The notes under the pieces are model-generated. The model made no database searches and had not been told where the DNA came from. It was given only the letters and a program-made list of their open reading frames with translations. From contig LPNZ01008417.1 of assembly GCA_001655205.1 (NCBI GenBank), forward strand, positions 1 to 34,322: a stretch of 34,322 bases of DNA, in the 5' to 3' direction. Origin of the DNA: Lenisia limosa (Eukaryota; Breviatea). Position numbers and translations under genes: made by a program. Below are positions 10,099-21,700 of the stretch, one piece after another (position 1 is the first letter of the stretch; each line of letters opens with the position of its first letter).

Positions 10099-12428
10099 AT
10101 GGGGCTGTGGTGTGTTCATCAGAAACCGCTTACTCTGCTGTACAAGGTTGGTCCACTCTTTTTGTCAGAATTGGAATCACATCGAGAACTGATAACCGTT
10201 ATTTGCTTTTTTAAAAAAAAACAAACAAAGAAACAGAAATAAGCCTTTAGTAGCAATATAATGAGTTGAGGGTAGGGCTAGCAATATAATGAGTTGAGGG
10301 TAGGGCTAGCAATTATAGATACTAAGAAGTGTTGACACTTTGATAAAGTATTGCTTTCATCAGTCATCCGTTACCCAGTCAAGGCACACTATCTGTCATC
10401 TTCAAGTTTCATCAGCATTCTCATCACTTGTGCGGTTGTCATTTTACCGCTTGTGTTTGCCTACATGACAAACGGTGAATTGGATGTAAAGAGCCATACC
10501 AGGTTTACACATGGGGAACTCTTCATCCTCATATTGGGCTCGTCTTTATTTATCAAGGCATTTTACAAGTTGTAAGGTCATAACACTTTTTGGGTTCATT
10601 TTCACAATTGTGATACCTCATATACATTGTGATGAAAATTGACTGACTCAATGATTCTCTGATACTCGCGATGAACCGTCATGCTATCTTTGGTCATCAT
10701 TTCGAATAGCAAAGTGGAATTTGGTTACATTTTTGCTTAGTATTACAAATATTTTCTCTCTTAAATTGAAGGGGGGAATTGTATGTTAGTATTCTGCAGC
10801 TAAATATAGTTTCTTCTCACAACTTACACTTTTAGCTTTTTTCAAACAAACTGAGACTTATCGTGAACAGCCAGAAATGGAATGGACGCAGGTGAGCTTG
10901 GGTGTAACACGAAACAAGGTGCATTTTGTTATTCGTTTTGTGGGATAACGAGAAATAACATTTTTATGGTGTAAAAGACGTGTGTATTATACAAGGAATT
11001 GATATATCTTGATGACAATGTAAGTGTGCTCTCTGCTATCATTTGTGGTTACTACACAGGACGTTTATGTTGAATTGTGCCACTCTTCTGGCTGCATCCT
11101 CGCCTCAAGTGTGGCCACCTTCGCTTCGGCTGCTGGGGGAGACTATCGTCCGGCAACCTTCAAAGTGGGTTTATCTAATTGCCGCCATCATTTCAAACAA
11201 ATTTTCCAGAGTATTTCTCTTTAAAAACGGTAGTCTTGAATGTGACATGGTACTGATAGTTTATTCGTAAACATGACTCTTCTTTAATCATTACAAATAT
11301 TTAGCCGTCTTTCTTTGCCATTATCCTCTTTAGACATCTGTAGAGGACTTGGACCATGACGGGACCGCAGACCTAATGCACCTCACCGCCGCCGTACCGA
11401 TCCAGACGTCTGAGTCCATCGTGTCGGCACATCTTGTGGCTGGCGTCCGACTTTCTGCTTTCGACAACGTCCGTTTGGTTCTTCAAGGCATTGTCAGCGT
11501 CTTGGGTGCCGGCGCGGCTGGCTCAGTGGGGGGGACGTAGGTAGCAGTGACCATTGGAGAAACTATCACAGCTGGAGAGGGGGGGGGGGGNNNNNNNNNN
11601 NNNNNNNNNNNNNNNNNNNNNNNNNNNNNNNNNNNNNNNNNNNNNNNNNNNNNNNNNNNNNNNNNNNNNNNNNNNNNNNNNNNNNNNNNNNNNNNNNTCT
11701 ATTGATCTAATTCAAACAAGCTCTCTTCCCTTCGTCGGAGTTGTGAGCGGGATTGGCATTTGTACTATCAAAGCGTACTCAAAACTATCAAATTTCCATC
11801 ATTAAAATACCTGACCACTCCAGTACACCGACATGGACTACTCGGTTGTGAACACGACGTCTTTCCGATCGGTGTCGGATACCACATTCGACCGCTTCTT
11901 CGAGGCTGAAATGGCCCGCAACGGTGAGCATCTTGGCTACTGTTTTAAGAACAAGTGCTGAGTGAAAATATTAACGATGTATTGCCTGATGCTTCTTTTC
12001 TCATTTATGTCATTTCCTCAGAAACCATCACCGTTCGCAACCAAAAGACGGTTTGGAAGACCCAGACCCGAGCAGCGGCATCGGTATTTACCATTGAGGC
12101 AGCTTTCAAGGTCCCAAGTCTCAACCTTGTGTACCGTCCCAATTACGCTGAGGTTTTGAAGGTCTGATTTCATCATATTCAGTGTGTTCTGATTGTTTTT
12201 TTCAGTTTGCATGGCTGCAGTACCTTGGCATGCTCGTCATTGTTTACACCGTTGCCAATGTCTTGAGGTAAGTGTATCCCATTAATTCTCTTATTATTGT
12301 ACACCCAATCATTTGCGGTGCCTCCTCAGCATACTTACTCCCCCAGGTATATTCTCTTTGATTGCCGCATTTTGCCCACCTTGATTCGAATGGAAGAGCC
12401 CCAAGTAGTGAAGAAGGTACTTCAGTAG
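10099..12428 (+). CDS. TMEM231: TMEM231, ciliary transition-zone membrane protein
   Basis: Exons: a start exon at 10099, then 10364-10474, 10836-10891, 11060-11164, 11334-11536, a part lost in the N gap 11591-11697, 11824-11923, 12022-12161, 12206-12267 and 12347-12428 (TAG). Two membrane segments frame the protein: FISILITCAVVILPLVFAY near the N-terminus and FAWLQYLGMLVIVYTVANVL near the C-terminus. Between them are family landmarks: YPVKAHY before TM1, ETYREQPEMEW, DLDHDGTADLMHL (the DRNQDGKTDMLHF block of animal TMEM231), an IQTSES...L..GVRLS strand, and VLKFAWLQY. Family members sit in the transition zone with B9/MKS proteins and gate ciliary membrane traffic. The first exon is uncertain: ATGGGGCTGTGGT joined to exon 2 would give MGLWFIRYPVK, close to the animal start, but needs a GTGTTC donor. 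Confidence 0.87.
10251..10306. repeat. Tandem duplication, 28 bp x 2
   Basis: Two identical adjacent units (10251-10278, 10279-10306), starting TAGCAATATAATGAG, lie in intron 1 of TMEM231, about 60 bp before exon 2. A partial third unit (TAGCAAT) follows. Confidence 0.95.
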
Positions 12429-12625
12429 TCAGAGATATGGTTTTTATCATAATGTACTTTTAGAAAAGGTCAACACATCAGTTGCTGATTTGGTCCAAAA
12501 ATCATGCTATTATAAGTGCAATTAACACGGTCTTCATTGCTTTTATAAGAGGGGGGGGGGCTACGAAATAGATAATTAGAAGTTCAATTTAGCTTTAATA
12601 AAGAGCCACAAACAAATACATATTA

Positions 12626-15600
12626 TTACAATGATACAATACCTCCGAGTCGCCCGTACACCTGAAACATCATCTTACTATGGAAAGTGTTGATGTATCC
12701 AGCCAAAAGAGCTATCTTGCATCACGCGTTGAGTTTCCTTCACTCACCTCAAATGCCTCATGAAGCTCGTTTTGAAGCTCTACAAACTCGTCAAGGGGAG
12801 GCGGTCGGGACCTTTTTGAGTTAATGAAGGGCAAAACAAGACTGAGTATCAAAACAGATTGGCTTTGTTTCGGCTTCCTCCTCGAAAAAAGAAGGATGAA
12901 CCACCGGCATCCCCTCCTACGATTTTTTCCATTTTGCTATTGACGCACGGCTTTGGTAACACGCCTCTAATAAGTCCACAACAACTTGGTAGCATAGCTT
13001 CTCCTAGAAAGTAAAACACTACTGCCGTGGTAAAAAGGAGGATAATGAAAAAAAAAAACGAATTGTGATGAAAACTAAAGAAGCCCACGTAGTCAGAGAA
13101 GTCGTCGTCATCCATTTCATGGTTTAGCATTCCTCGTGATCGCTCTTGTTGGAGTGTTGTTGAGAGAATTGATGAATATCTGAGGAGGGAGAGGGTAACT
13201 ATTTTAGAAAAGTACAACATCCCCCAAATATATCAATAACCAATTACCCACTCTCTAAAAACAGCAGCCCAAAGAAGAACCGGCCATTCAGTCTGTGGAC
13301 TAAAATATCAGGATGGTGAATGTGAGACAAAGGTTTAGGGAGATAGATGTTGATATCTAATAAGAAAGTGGAAGATTGCCTATTTTATGAAACACTGCCA
13401 TACCCCCCACATCAACGTCCGGTCCGGCGTGGCCTCTGCCATACCCCCCACATCAACGTCCGGTCCGGCGTGGCCTCTGCCGCCATTGTCGACACTGCGC
13501 TGGTAACGTCTGAGAGGTAGGCTGAGGGCTTCATGCGTTTGGGAGTCTGGGCAAGGGGATAAGTGTTCTGGGGGACACAAATACAAGCTTTGTTTGCATT
13601 GTATTGAAATGGATATCAACACCAGAATTGATACTAATATGCTGACCCACCAGTGCGCTGGAGAAGAACAAAGCCTTTTCAATCCCAGCCGCGAGGATGT
13701 CCTTCACCGTGGCAGTGACCGTCTGAGTGGCTTGCGCGGTCAGTTGGGGGACAAGGGCCGAGACCCAGCTCGCTGCTTCTTGGAAGAGCTCTGAAAATGT
13801 CAGTGGAGGGGAGCTTTCAGAAAGATAAAAGAAATCATAGAAGAACGGAGCCTGGTCACCTTTGGCGGGAGAAAGCGGGGAGTTGGCATCAGGGTTGGCT
13901 TGGAGGGTTCCAAGAAGTTCGTGCGCATGTTGTGCGTGAACTGTTCGGATCTTTCAGGTCAACAGGGAAGGATGACGGAGTGTGCGAAACAAAAGAGCTT
14001 AGATAAAAAGGCTCTGGTTCAGCTGTTAGAACCATACTCCAACCCACCATATGACTTAGTACGATGACATCGTGATGACCACGTGCCACTAGGTCCATTT
14101 TTGGCCATTTTCCGACTTCTTCAGACAGCCACGCCACCGCTTCCGAGATATGCTCTAGAGAGAGACGGAAGAGCCTGTCACTCAATAAAATAGCGTCCAC
14201 ACCATCAAACCAATATTAAAATAATGCCATTATCATTGAAGGATATCATGTGACATACCTTGGGGCTAGGCGGCGAATAAAGACGTTTCGCGATAGCGGC
14301 CTAAATCATCATATCGTGAACATAGCATGTTAGTGTAACAGGACCGGCGAATTAAAAAAATGTTCATTTTTGCTAGTTGAACGTCATGTGACGAAGTTCA
14401 GCTGATAGAGTTGCTTAATAGCCTGCCAAATCGCCTCACCCCCTACTGCTTAATAGCCTGCCAAATCGCCTCAACTGTGGTAGTTCGGAATTCTAAAGAT
14501 GTTTAAACGTCTCAATGAAGCCTCAACAGTTTATCCCTTAAGTTCATTGTGATCCACCCAAACTCCTTGTATTACCACCACCTCCCCACTGGAGTTCTCA
14601 AGCTTCGTAGGTTCCACCTTGAGGGCTTCTAAAAGGGCCTCGCGACTCTGTTTCGAGCTACTATGTGAAAGGAAAGTCAACGGGTACCTGAGCATTCATT
14701 TTTTTTACAACAGGAGTTCTGACAAATGGCACTACTACTTTTTGGCCTCAACCTACCATATGGAGTAATACACCTCAAGGTTCCATTTCGACTCCAATTC
14801 TCGGGATCTTTGATCAGATCGCAACTCTTCAATTCGGTGGCGACTTTGACAAATCTTCTCAACAAAGAAAATTAGGCTCCTGTAGGCCATATAATTCTAT
14901 ATGGTCAAAAGGTGAGGTACACACTTGGGGTTGGGAGTCACATTTTTTAAAAGTACCCCAACACCCCACCTGGTGGAAGTCTTCGGGCGAACCGGAAAAA
15001 AGGACGTTGGTTAGCGGGGAAAGGTGCTCATAGATGGCAGAGAGCAGCATTGGTCCCAAACGAAGTTGAGGTAAGGCGGCGGTAATACCGGAAACTTGTA
15101 GGTGAATAAAGCGTCAATTTCTGATACTAAATATCGTAATATATGAATGACATGTAATTTTGTAGATATATCATATCATATATATAGTATATAAAATGTC
15201 TGTGTTATTCCCACCGTTTTGCACGGCTTCTTCGAACTTGGGGATAATGGAGGTGAGGACAACAGAGAGGGGCGAAGAGGCTTCTTCGCTGAAATGCTGC
15301 AATGTATGAGATAATAGTCATGTTTGGCAGGTTGTGGAGAGATATTAGCACTTAAGATTAATTGGTCACTTATCATTTAAAAAAGGCACCCGTAGTTATT
15401 GCAGGAGGATATGTTGAGAAAACTTGCCATTAAAGGAAGCCCCTCCCCTACAATTTTGGCCAGAGTTATAAAGACACACTCCTGCATCACTGTCTCAGCA
15501 GCTGTCAACTGGTCGATGGAAATGTAGGCCTGGCGGTGATCAAAGGAGAGGATTAAATATGTTGAAGTGAACACGCTATTGATTAAAGGATATTATAACC

Positions 15601-17675
15601 TGCTCATATAACACCGTACACATATGAGCTGTTTTCACTCGGATGAGCGTTTCGCTTACATTGATTACGTTGACAATCTTATTTGCATTCCTTTTAGGTT
15701 TGCATAACACTGCAGGGTAAGTTTCAGCAGAACTTCATTCGAAGAGAAATCCCAAGATAAAAGCAGCATAAAACCAAAAAGAAGATTCTTTTGAAAAAAA
15801 AAAAAAACAGAGTAAGGGCTCGAAAGCAAGAGAGAACAAACAACAAATCCAATACAGGATCAGGTTATTTACTCAACATTGGGCAGGAATATATAGCACC
15901 ATTAGACCGAGACTTACAATGAGAGAGTTCGGCTTTGAGTTGCATGCGCACAACGGAAATGAAATCCCTGTGTGTCTAAAGAGTCAAAGAGTGACAACGT
16001 TTCACTCGCTGCTTGTCCAGTTTTTGTTATTGATATTAAATTTCTCCTAACCCCCCACAGCCTTGGCAGTTTTGAAGTACATAACATTGGGGTTCTTGGC
16101 AATAAGGAACCCTGCTTTGCTGAGGTCATGCTCCAACTCCTGACACAGCTCCACAGGTTTCATTGTGCCACCTGAGGGGGCGACTATTGTCATTGAAATG
16201 GAAATGGTTTGCATACCCCAGCAAAAACAAACTGATCCGTTGCTAACAGTTATCCACCACTTGTTTTACGTTACGAAGGCACGCGTCCACTTCAATAACC
16301 TCACAGCACACCTGTTTCATCAGTGTTTGTACCAGATCATTTCGGTCCAAAAAGATATACATATGTCATTTCATATCAAGTATAATACTAGAAGAGGGGA
16401 ACGGACTAACTCAAATCATATGATACCTGGTCACCGTTCTATAGGCCGCAAGATTGGCTGCAGATGTCAAAAGTGAGGTCACATGACTTGATGCGACTGC
16501 CAGTCGGTTCTGTACGTCCTGGGGGGGATAAGAAATCGAAGCAAAAAGAAAATAATAATCAAAACGAGGTGATTTTGAAGGCGACTGGTAAAATAGGTAA
16601 ATAACATTGCTATTTTAAAAATGTCTTCATTTCTTATTCCTCACTTCAATGGATACTTTTGCTGTTTTTAAAGGCGAGGTGATCTCATGTGGCTTCGAGA
16701 GCAAAGACGCTGTTGCAGGTCAGAAGATGATGTAACCAGAATCAACACTACCAGAAATATCTCTGTGAAATGAAGAAAACCAGACCAGTTGGAAAGAAAA
16801 CAAGGATAACGTGCAAAATAGCAGTCCCTAACCAGGGGGCTGTTATACCTCTTCAACAGCCCCCTAATATTCTCTGTATTAGACAGGTCACCCACCCAGG
16901 CCGGCCGAAACTTCGACCAGTTCAGTTCTGGACTTGCCGACGGTGGCGTCCAAAGTGTCTCCAAGCTCGGCCGCAAAGCTGACCAGATCCTGGTGTAGCT
17001 GGTTTAGCGAGGACACGCGACATACCGAGGCTGCTTTGTTAGCGGTTGTACTACGATTCGCGTTGCAAATATATATATGATACATATGTGTACGTAGAAT
17101 GGTTATGAAAGCGAATGTTTGTGATGGGGTGGGTATCTAGGGCCAATACCAGTATGTGTTTATGGAAGCTGTGATGGGGGTCAATCAGGAGAATATCATC
17201 AATAAACCTTATGGGCGTTGCTAAGGTTGACACAACCCAAGGTTAGCAAGCAGTGAACATACGTATTTACGTATTAGAAACAACCAAATGAAGAAGTTCA
17301 TAGATGTATCAGATTTAGACAAGACACTATTGGTTGGCGCATGGAGCATAAAGCTTAGGAGTAGTAGTAGTAGTAATAATACTACAATCAGAAAGAGGGA
17401 AAGAAAACGAAAACAGCAAAAAAGACCCAAAAGATTCAATGGTAACAATTGAAGCTCTGAAAAAGACTAGTCTATTAAATTATAACGAAGCAAAATCAAA
17501 CTTGGAAAAAAAAGATACCCCTTCAGAAAAAAAGGAAGATCGTAAACATACCAATAAAACCATTTGGGTCAAAGCTGTCGACAAGAAGCAAGCCGGGATT
17601 GAAACAGTAGTTGTCACCCTTTGGCAAGATGCTCATACCGGCAACACCATGCACATCTGGCGACAGTGTTGCCAT
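12626..17675 (-). CDS. COG2: COG2, conserved oligomeric Golgi complex subunit 2
   Basis: Start exon 17675-17552 encodes MATLSPDVHG, then LPKGDNYCFNP and SFDPNGFI, matching the LPKG..CF....F..FDVD.F start of COG2. Exon 2 (17033-16896) carries SSLNQLHQDLVSFAAEL, matching the LEELRDDL helix. Middle exons are only partly placed (around 16500, 15540, 15250, 15040, 14850, 14687). The C-terminal half is phase-consistent: 14474-14447, 14300-14259, 14174-14048, 13950-13860, 13790-13651, 13567-13445, 13292-13252, 13179-13089, 13003-12921, 12811-12748 and 12715-12626 (TAA). Landmarks are NVFIRRLAPRLFRLSLEHI (the VFLP.L.HRFWKLTLQ block) and RMKPSAYLSDV (the PS.YV motif). COG2 belongs to lobe A of the COG tether, which recycles Golgi enzymes by intra-Golgi retrograde transport. 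Identity is strong; the join leading into 14474 is unresolved because of a local duplication. Confidence 0.85.
13396..13477. repeat. Tandem duplication, 41 bp x 2, duplicating a splice donor
   Basis: Identical adjacent units 13396-13436 and 13437-13477 (TGCCATACCCCCCACATC...). On minus the unit contains the end of a COG2 exon (TGG GGG) and its donor GTATGG. There are therefore two identical donors, at 13444 and 13403. Using the upstream donor keeps the downstream frame; using the second adds 41 nt and reaches a TGA within the added sequence. Confidence 0.93.
14412..14473. repeat. Direct repeat, 27 bp x 2 (period 35), within a COG2 exon
   Basis: Copies at 14412-14438 and 14447-14473 are identical (TGCTTAATAGCCTGCCAAAT...), separated by CCCCCTAC. 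On minus each copy encodes EAIWQAIK, a helix expected just before the VFI block of COG2. The copy read first is followed by the donor GTAGGG; the second is not followed by a good donor. Confidence 0.93.
16834..16865. repeat. Perfect 11-bp inverted repeat (hairpin) in a COG2 intron
   Basis: AGGGGGCTGTT and its exact reverse complement AACAGCCCCCT flank a 10-base loop. It lies in the intron just downstream of COG2 exon 2, in transcript orientation. No T tract follows it, so it is not a simple terminator. Function unknown. Confidence 0.8.
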
Positions 17676-17891
17676 ACTCAGGTATCTTGGATAATCCCCT
17701 TTCCTGTTCTCACGTTTCTTTGTTATGGTGTTTTCCTGTTGTTGTTGTTTTGTTCTTTGTCACTTCTGTGTCAGTTATAATTGCAAACAAAAAACAATAG
17801 GGGGGTGGGGGGACTTGATGGGGACGAGTGAAAAACCTGGGGGAGCTTGCTGGGGACCGGAAAGAAAAATGCGAAAAAGACAAAAAACTTA
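17676..17891. promoter_or_regulatory. COG2 upstream region
   Basis: 216 bp between the COG2 start codon and the 3' end of the tRNA gene, both on minus. It includes the tRNA terminator at its right edge and G-rich stretches (17799-17850). No core promoter motif was identified. Confidence 0.4.
17882..17887 (-). terminator. Pol III terminator (T6)
   Basis: Six A on plus give TTTTTT on the transcribed strand, starting five bases after the last base of the tRNA. This is the expected RNA polymerase III stop. Confidence 0.85.
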
Positions 17892-17963
17892 GGAACCACC
17901 GGGGATTGAACCCAGGACCTTACGCGTGTGAGGCGTACGTGATAACCACTACACTATGATTCC
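17892..17963 (-). tRNA. trnV-CAC: tRNA-Val (anticodon CAC), intronless, 72 nt
   Basis: The minus strand folds as a full cloverleaf. The acceptor GGAATCA pairs with TGGTTCC (one T-G pair). The D arm is GTGTAGTGGTTATCAC, which doubles as the internal A box (TRGYNNARNNG-like). The anticodon stem TACGC/GCGTA encloses loop CTCACAC with anticodon CAC, and the T arm is CTGGG-TTCAATC-CCCGG, serving as the B box GGTTCAATC. There is no encoded CCA and no intron. A T6 terminator follows. The gene sits alone upstream of COG2. Confidence 0.96.
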
Positions 17964-18724
17964 TCGAAAACTGTTAATCATAATTGATTCCCGATAATGA
18001 TCAAAAACCCATCTTTACTGCATTTAGTTCATCATTTATCTAAATAAGTGTGTTCATGATGAAGTCCTCCTGTTTCTTTGTTTCCTGTGGATGTTTCGTT
18101 TCGGCTCAACCACATCTGAGGTGCACTTGTTTTGGAATCTGAACAAATAAAGGGGTTATCCTACGATATGTTTCTCTGATCATCCTAGTTTCAATAGAGA
18201 CTTTACTGCAAAAAAAGTGCAGACGATGATATCCCTAACTCAGCACACTCTCAGCACATGACATCCAAATGACATCTGGACAAACCGTTGTTTGCCCGCT
18301 GTTCCAAAATTTATATTGAATTTTTAAAAGAACTCACAGCCGCCTTGTGTCCCCAATCGCTCCTCCCTTTCTGCTTTTCCCTGTAGTACTTGTGTCTCTG
18401 CCGCCAGCTCTATGTCTAAATTTTCAATTTAGACCCCAGCAAACAGTTCGTGTGACTAGGGAACTCAGCTCCCCCCCCCCCNNNNNNNNNNNNNNNNNNN
18501 NNNNNNNNNNNNNNNNNNNNNNNNNNNNNNNNNNNNNNNNNNTTCTTTTGTCAGTATTTTATCTTTGTTTATCTTCTCCCCTTTCCCCTTTTCCCCCATA
18601 AACAAATGCGAAAGTCAAAGTGACATGATTATCTTAAAAATGTTTTCATAAATCGAAATAGAAAGAAAGGGTTAAATTAGATTGACCATATTTCTTCAGA
18701 AATAGTACCTGACCAGTGGGGGAT
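17964..18724. other. Intergenic region between tRNA-Val and the TauE-like gene
   Basis: 761 bp with an N gap at 18482-18542 following a C run. No exon-like open frame with splice partners was found on either strand. It must hold the 3' end of the transporter gene (stop at 18725) and the 5' flank of the tRNA. Nothing else is evident. Confidence 0.5.
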
Positions 18725-21700
18725 TCAACAGATACCTTCAACTTCAAACACTTTTCCAGCGGATATTGACCTAAGCAATGACTTTTATCAACATCACAAT
18801 AACGACATGATAATAGCCTCAAATACAGTCAACCAAATGTGATTTCCCTCCTTCCAGACTTACTGGAGTATATTGAGGACTCCCAAAGAGATCATGAGGA
18901 CTGCACTGAACGCTAAAGGTATCAAACCAAGACAAGGTGCCATGTTAATCACGGTTTTATAACATTAGTTACAAGTTTCAATAAGACAACGAATTGCTTA
19001 CCCATTATTCCAGCCAGGACAAACACGTTAATGGAAGCCATTTTGTACTGGCGGATCAGGATAGTTATAACCTAGAAGAAGGTAACATGTAGAAATAATA
19101 ATAAAAAAAGCAGGGTTGGAGAAAATACTTTTTGAGAGAGTAAAAAAAAAAGAGGTCAGATTCAAAAATAAAATACTAGCAAATTACCAAGTATCATCAT
19201 GGGGGCCAAGTCCCACCATTTTGCCAACAACTGAACCGGTAGTCCCGACAAAGAAAAAGAGAAGACCATAGTCCCAAGATAATCTTCCTAGGCTCAATAA
19301 GAATGATGGCATTCCAATACAAAAGAGAACTGCTGCATAAAATAGCACACAAATTGTTTCCTCACCCAAAAGAATGAACTGAATCACAACCGAAGTTGAT
19401 GAAAAGAGGACAACGAAGAGACTGGTTGCTGCAACGGCTTGGGGTGCAAGGCCGAATTCTAGAAGAAGCGGACCTGACAAGGTCAAATCGGAAAAAAACT
19501 GGACACTGCAACTTAAAAATATCATTTAATAATTTGGTAGCCTCAGTTTACCATTAATCATGGCACCTCCAAGGCCAACAGCTCCCGCAATGACACCAGC
19601 AAAAAAGGCGAATTTTGGCAGAACCGACGCGGTTCGCACGTCCCACTTCACATCGCCATCCTGAGGTGTTGAAAAGAAAAGACAGTCAACTTTGTTGATT
19701 GAAAAAGAAGAAACGATATTTTAATGCTCGAGGTACACTTACCGAGAACTGATATCCCAGACGTATCAAGGTGTCATTGTGTTTGACCAACGACTTCACC
19801 ACTGACCGTGCTGGAAGATGAGCAAGTGAACAAACATGAGTAATTCATTGCACCTTTATTTAAGAAACTGTATTATTGATAAAGTGCAAAGACTGATTTC
19901 TATTAACTTACTAATGAGAATAACAATAGGGAAAATAGCTGCGGAAGAGATCCACCACCCAAGACTGCAGGACGAGAACACCGACATGGCTACGTGTCAT
20001 CATAACAACAAAGAATCGTCTTCCGTAGATGATATTCAGTGAGCAAAAAGAGCAACGAAGTGCTGACTGTGATTGATAAAATGGATGCTGTTTTGGAAAA
20101 CGAAGGTTGAGATGTAAAAGTGGGTGTTGTTTTTCTTGCCTACATTTGCCACCTCTGATAAACGAGAAGCACAAAAACATTAACCATCTACAAAGTGAGG
20201 CAATAGCACTATTTGAGACAAAAGGGAAAATACTACAAATGAACCACTAACACTGCAATCATAATCAGAATCACGTCAAATGGGGTTTTTTTGAGCTTGT
20301 TCTTGGCTTCGCGGAGCTCTAGCACAGTCAGACACCCAAGAGTGAGACAAACCTGACTCTTCGGCCGGTGTCAACGGCAGTCTGCACGAAGACGGTGTTT
20401 TGCCCTAAAGGTTGTGAAATAAACGTTGGTGCCATCCACATAAGAGAAGCAGTAGCACTCCCAATTTAGCAACGCCCCAAACAGATTCCACTTCGGGTTC
20501 TGGTGATGCTATATGGACTAAATGATCATTCGAAATAAAAAATGAGATAATAATTGTCAAATCTTTTTTACACCAAAGAAACAAGCAATACCCCAGGTGT
20601 CCATTCAGAGACACATACTTTCAGTTAGGTCGGTGGGACTTTTTGTTACTTCATCTTTCTCATTGTCTGAATCTTGAGTGTGGATGTTAGCTGAAAAGAC
20701 AGCAAATACCAGAATATTAGGACTCGCTGCAATAATTTTATTTCGAAAATTTTCCCAAATAAAATATTTATTTATATTTGAGAAATAGTTTTAACTAATT
20801 AATGAAATAGATCTGGAAATTAAATATTTGAAGTAAGACCTATTACAATTAGAACTCCATTTCAGACACTTTTCAATTCGAAAATTAACAAATAAATTCT
20901 TGAAAGATTATATATAATATTATGCATATGATATATCATATAGTATATGATATTATATTATGCATATCATATATAATATATGATATATTTTTTACAACGA
21001 GTCCTATTAAATTCGCAATTTAATTCTATTTATGAATAATGACCAGTTTCTTCTTCAAAAGGGTCTCACTCTATGTCACATCTCTTAATAGTAATATAAT
21101 ATCAAATGTTTTTCTCTGTTTTTCTTTTTCAAACATTTCAGAAACTGATTACTGAGACTAATTCCAAATTTATTTCGAGATATCATTTGTCCAGAAAGAA
21201 TATATGAAATTACTTTAAAATATAATTAATTAAGAAATAGTTTCAAACTATTTGCAATAATATGGTCAAAGGCATCCACATACTACAGAAAGTAGCGGTT
21301 CCACTCACCTGGTTTAGTCTCTTCCGTATCAGGTTCAGGCATGTATGAAGGGGATTTTTGCTGAAAATATCATACTATCAAATCAAGAATTACACTATAC
21401 TGTTAAACTAATGAGTATAATATGATGTAGTATCATTTGATTACTTCCTTACTTGTGACTCTACTTGGGTTTTATCCAACGTCACTGCCTCAGTCATTCT
21501 AGACAATAAGTAACATAGTATTAAAGACGGGCCTGGTGAGATTTTATAAAAACCCACACACTCAGTTTTTTCTTCACTGTCCGAGTGCGGGGAGACCATG
21601 AGTTGCGTTGGGAGTTCTGAAGAGAAAATTCATATTAGTTTCTAGTATAAGTAGATTTCCCACCTCTTTTTACTTTTTCTTGCTTGGAAATCTTTAGTCC

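Noticed and set aside
17439-17780. 113-codon open frame on plus with a hydrophobic end
   Set aside because: It is antisense to COG2 exon 1 (17675-17552), whose protein matches the COG2 N-terminus and joins exon 2 in phase. The plus frame has no relatives that I recognise and no splice partners.
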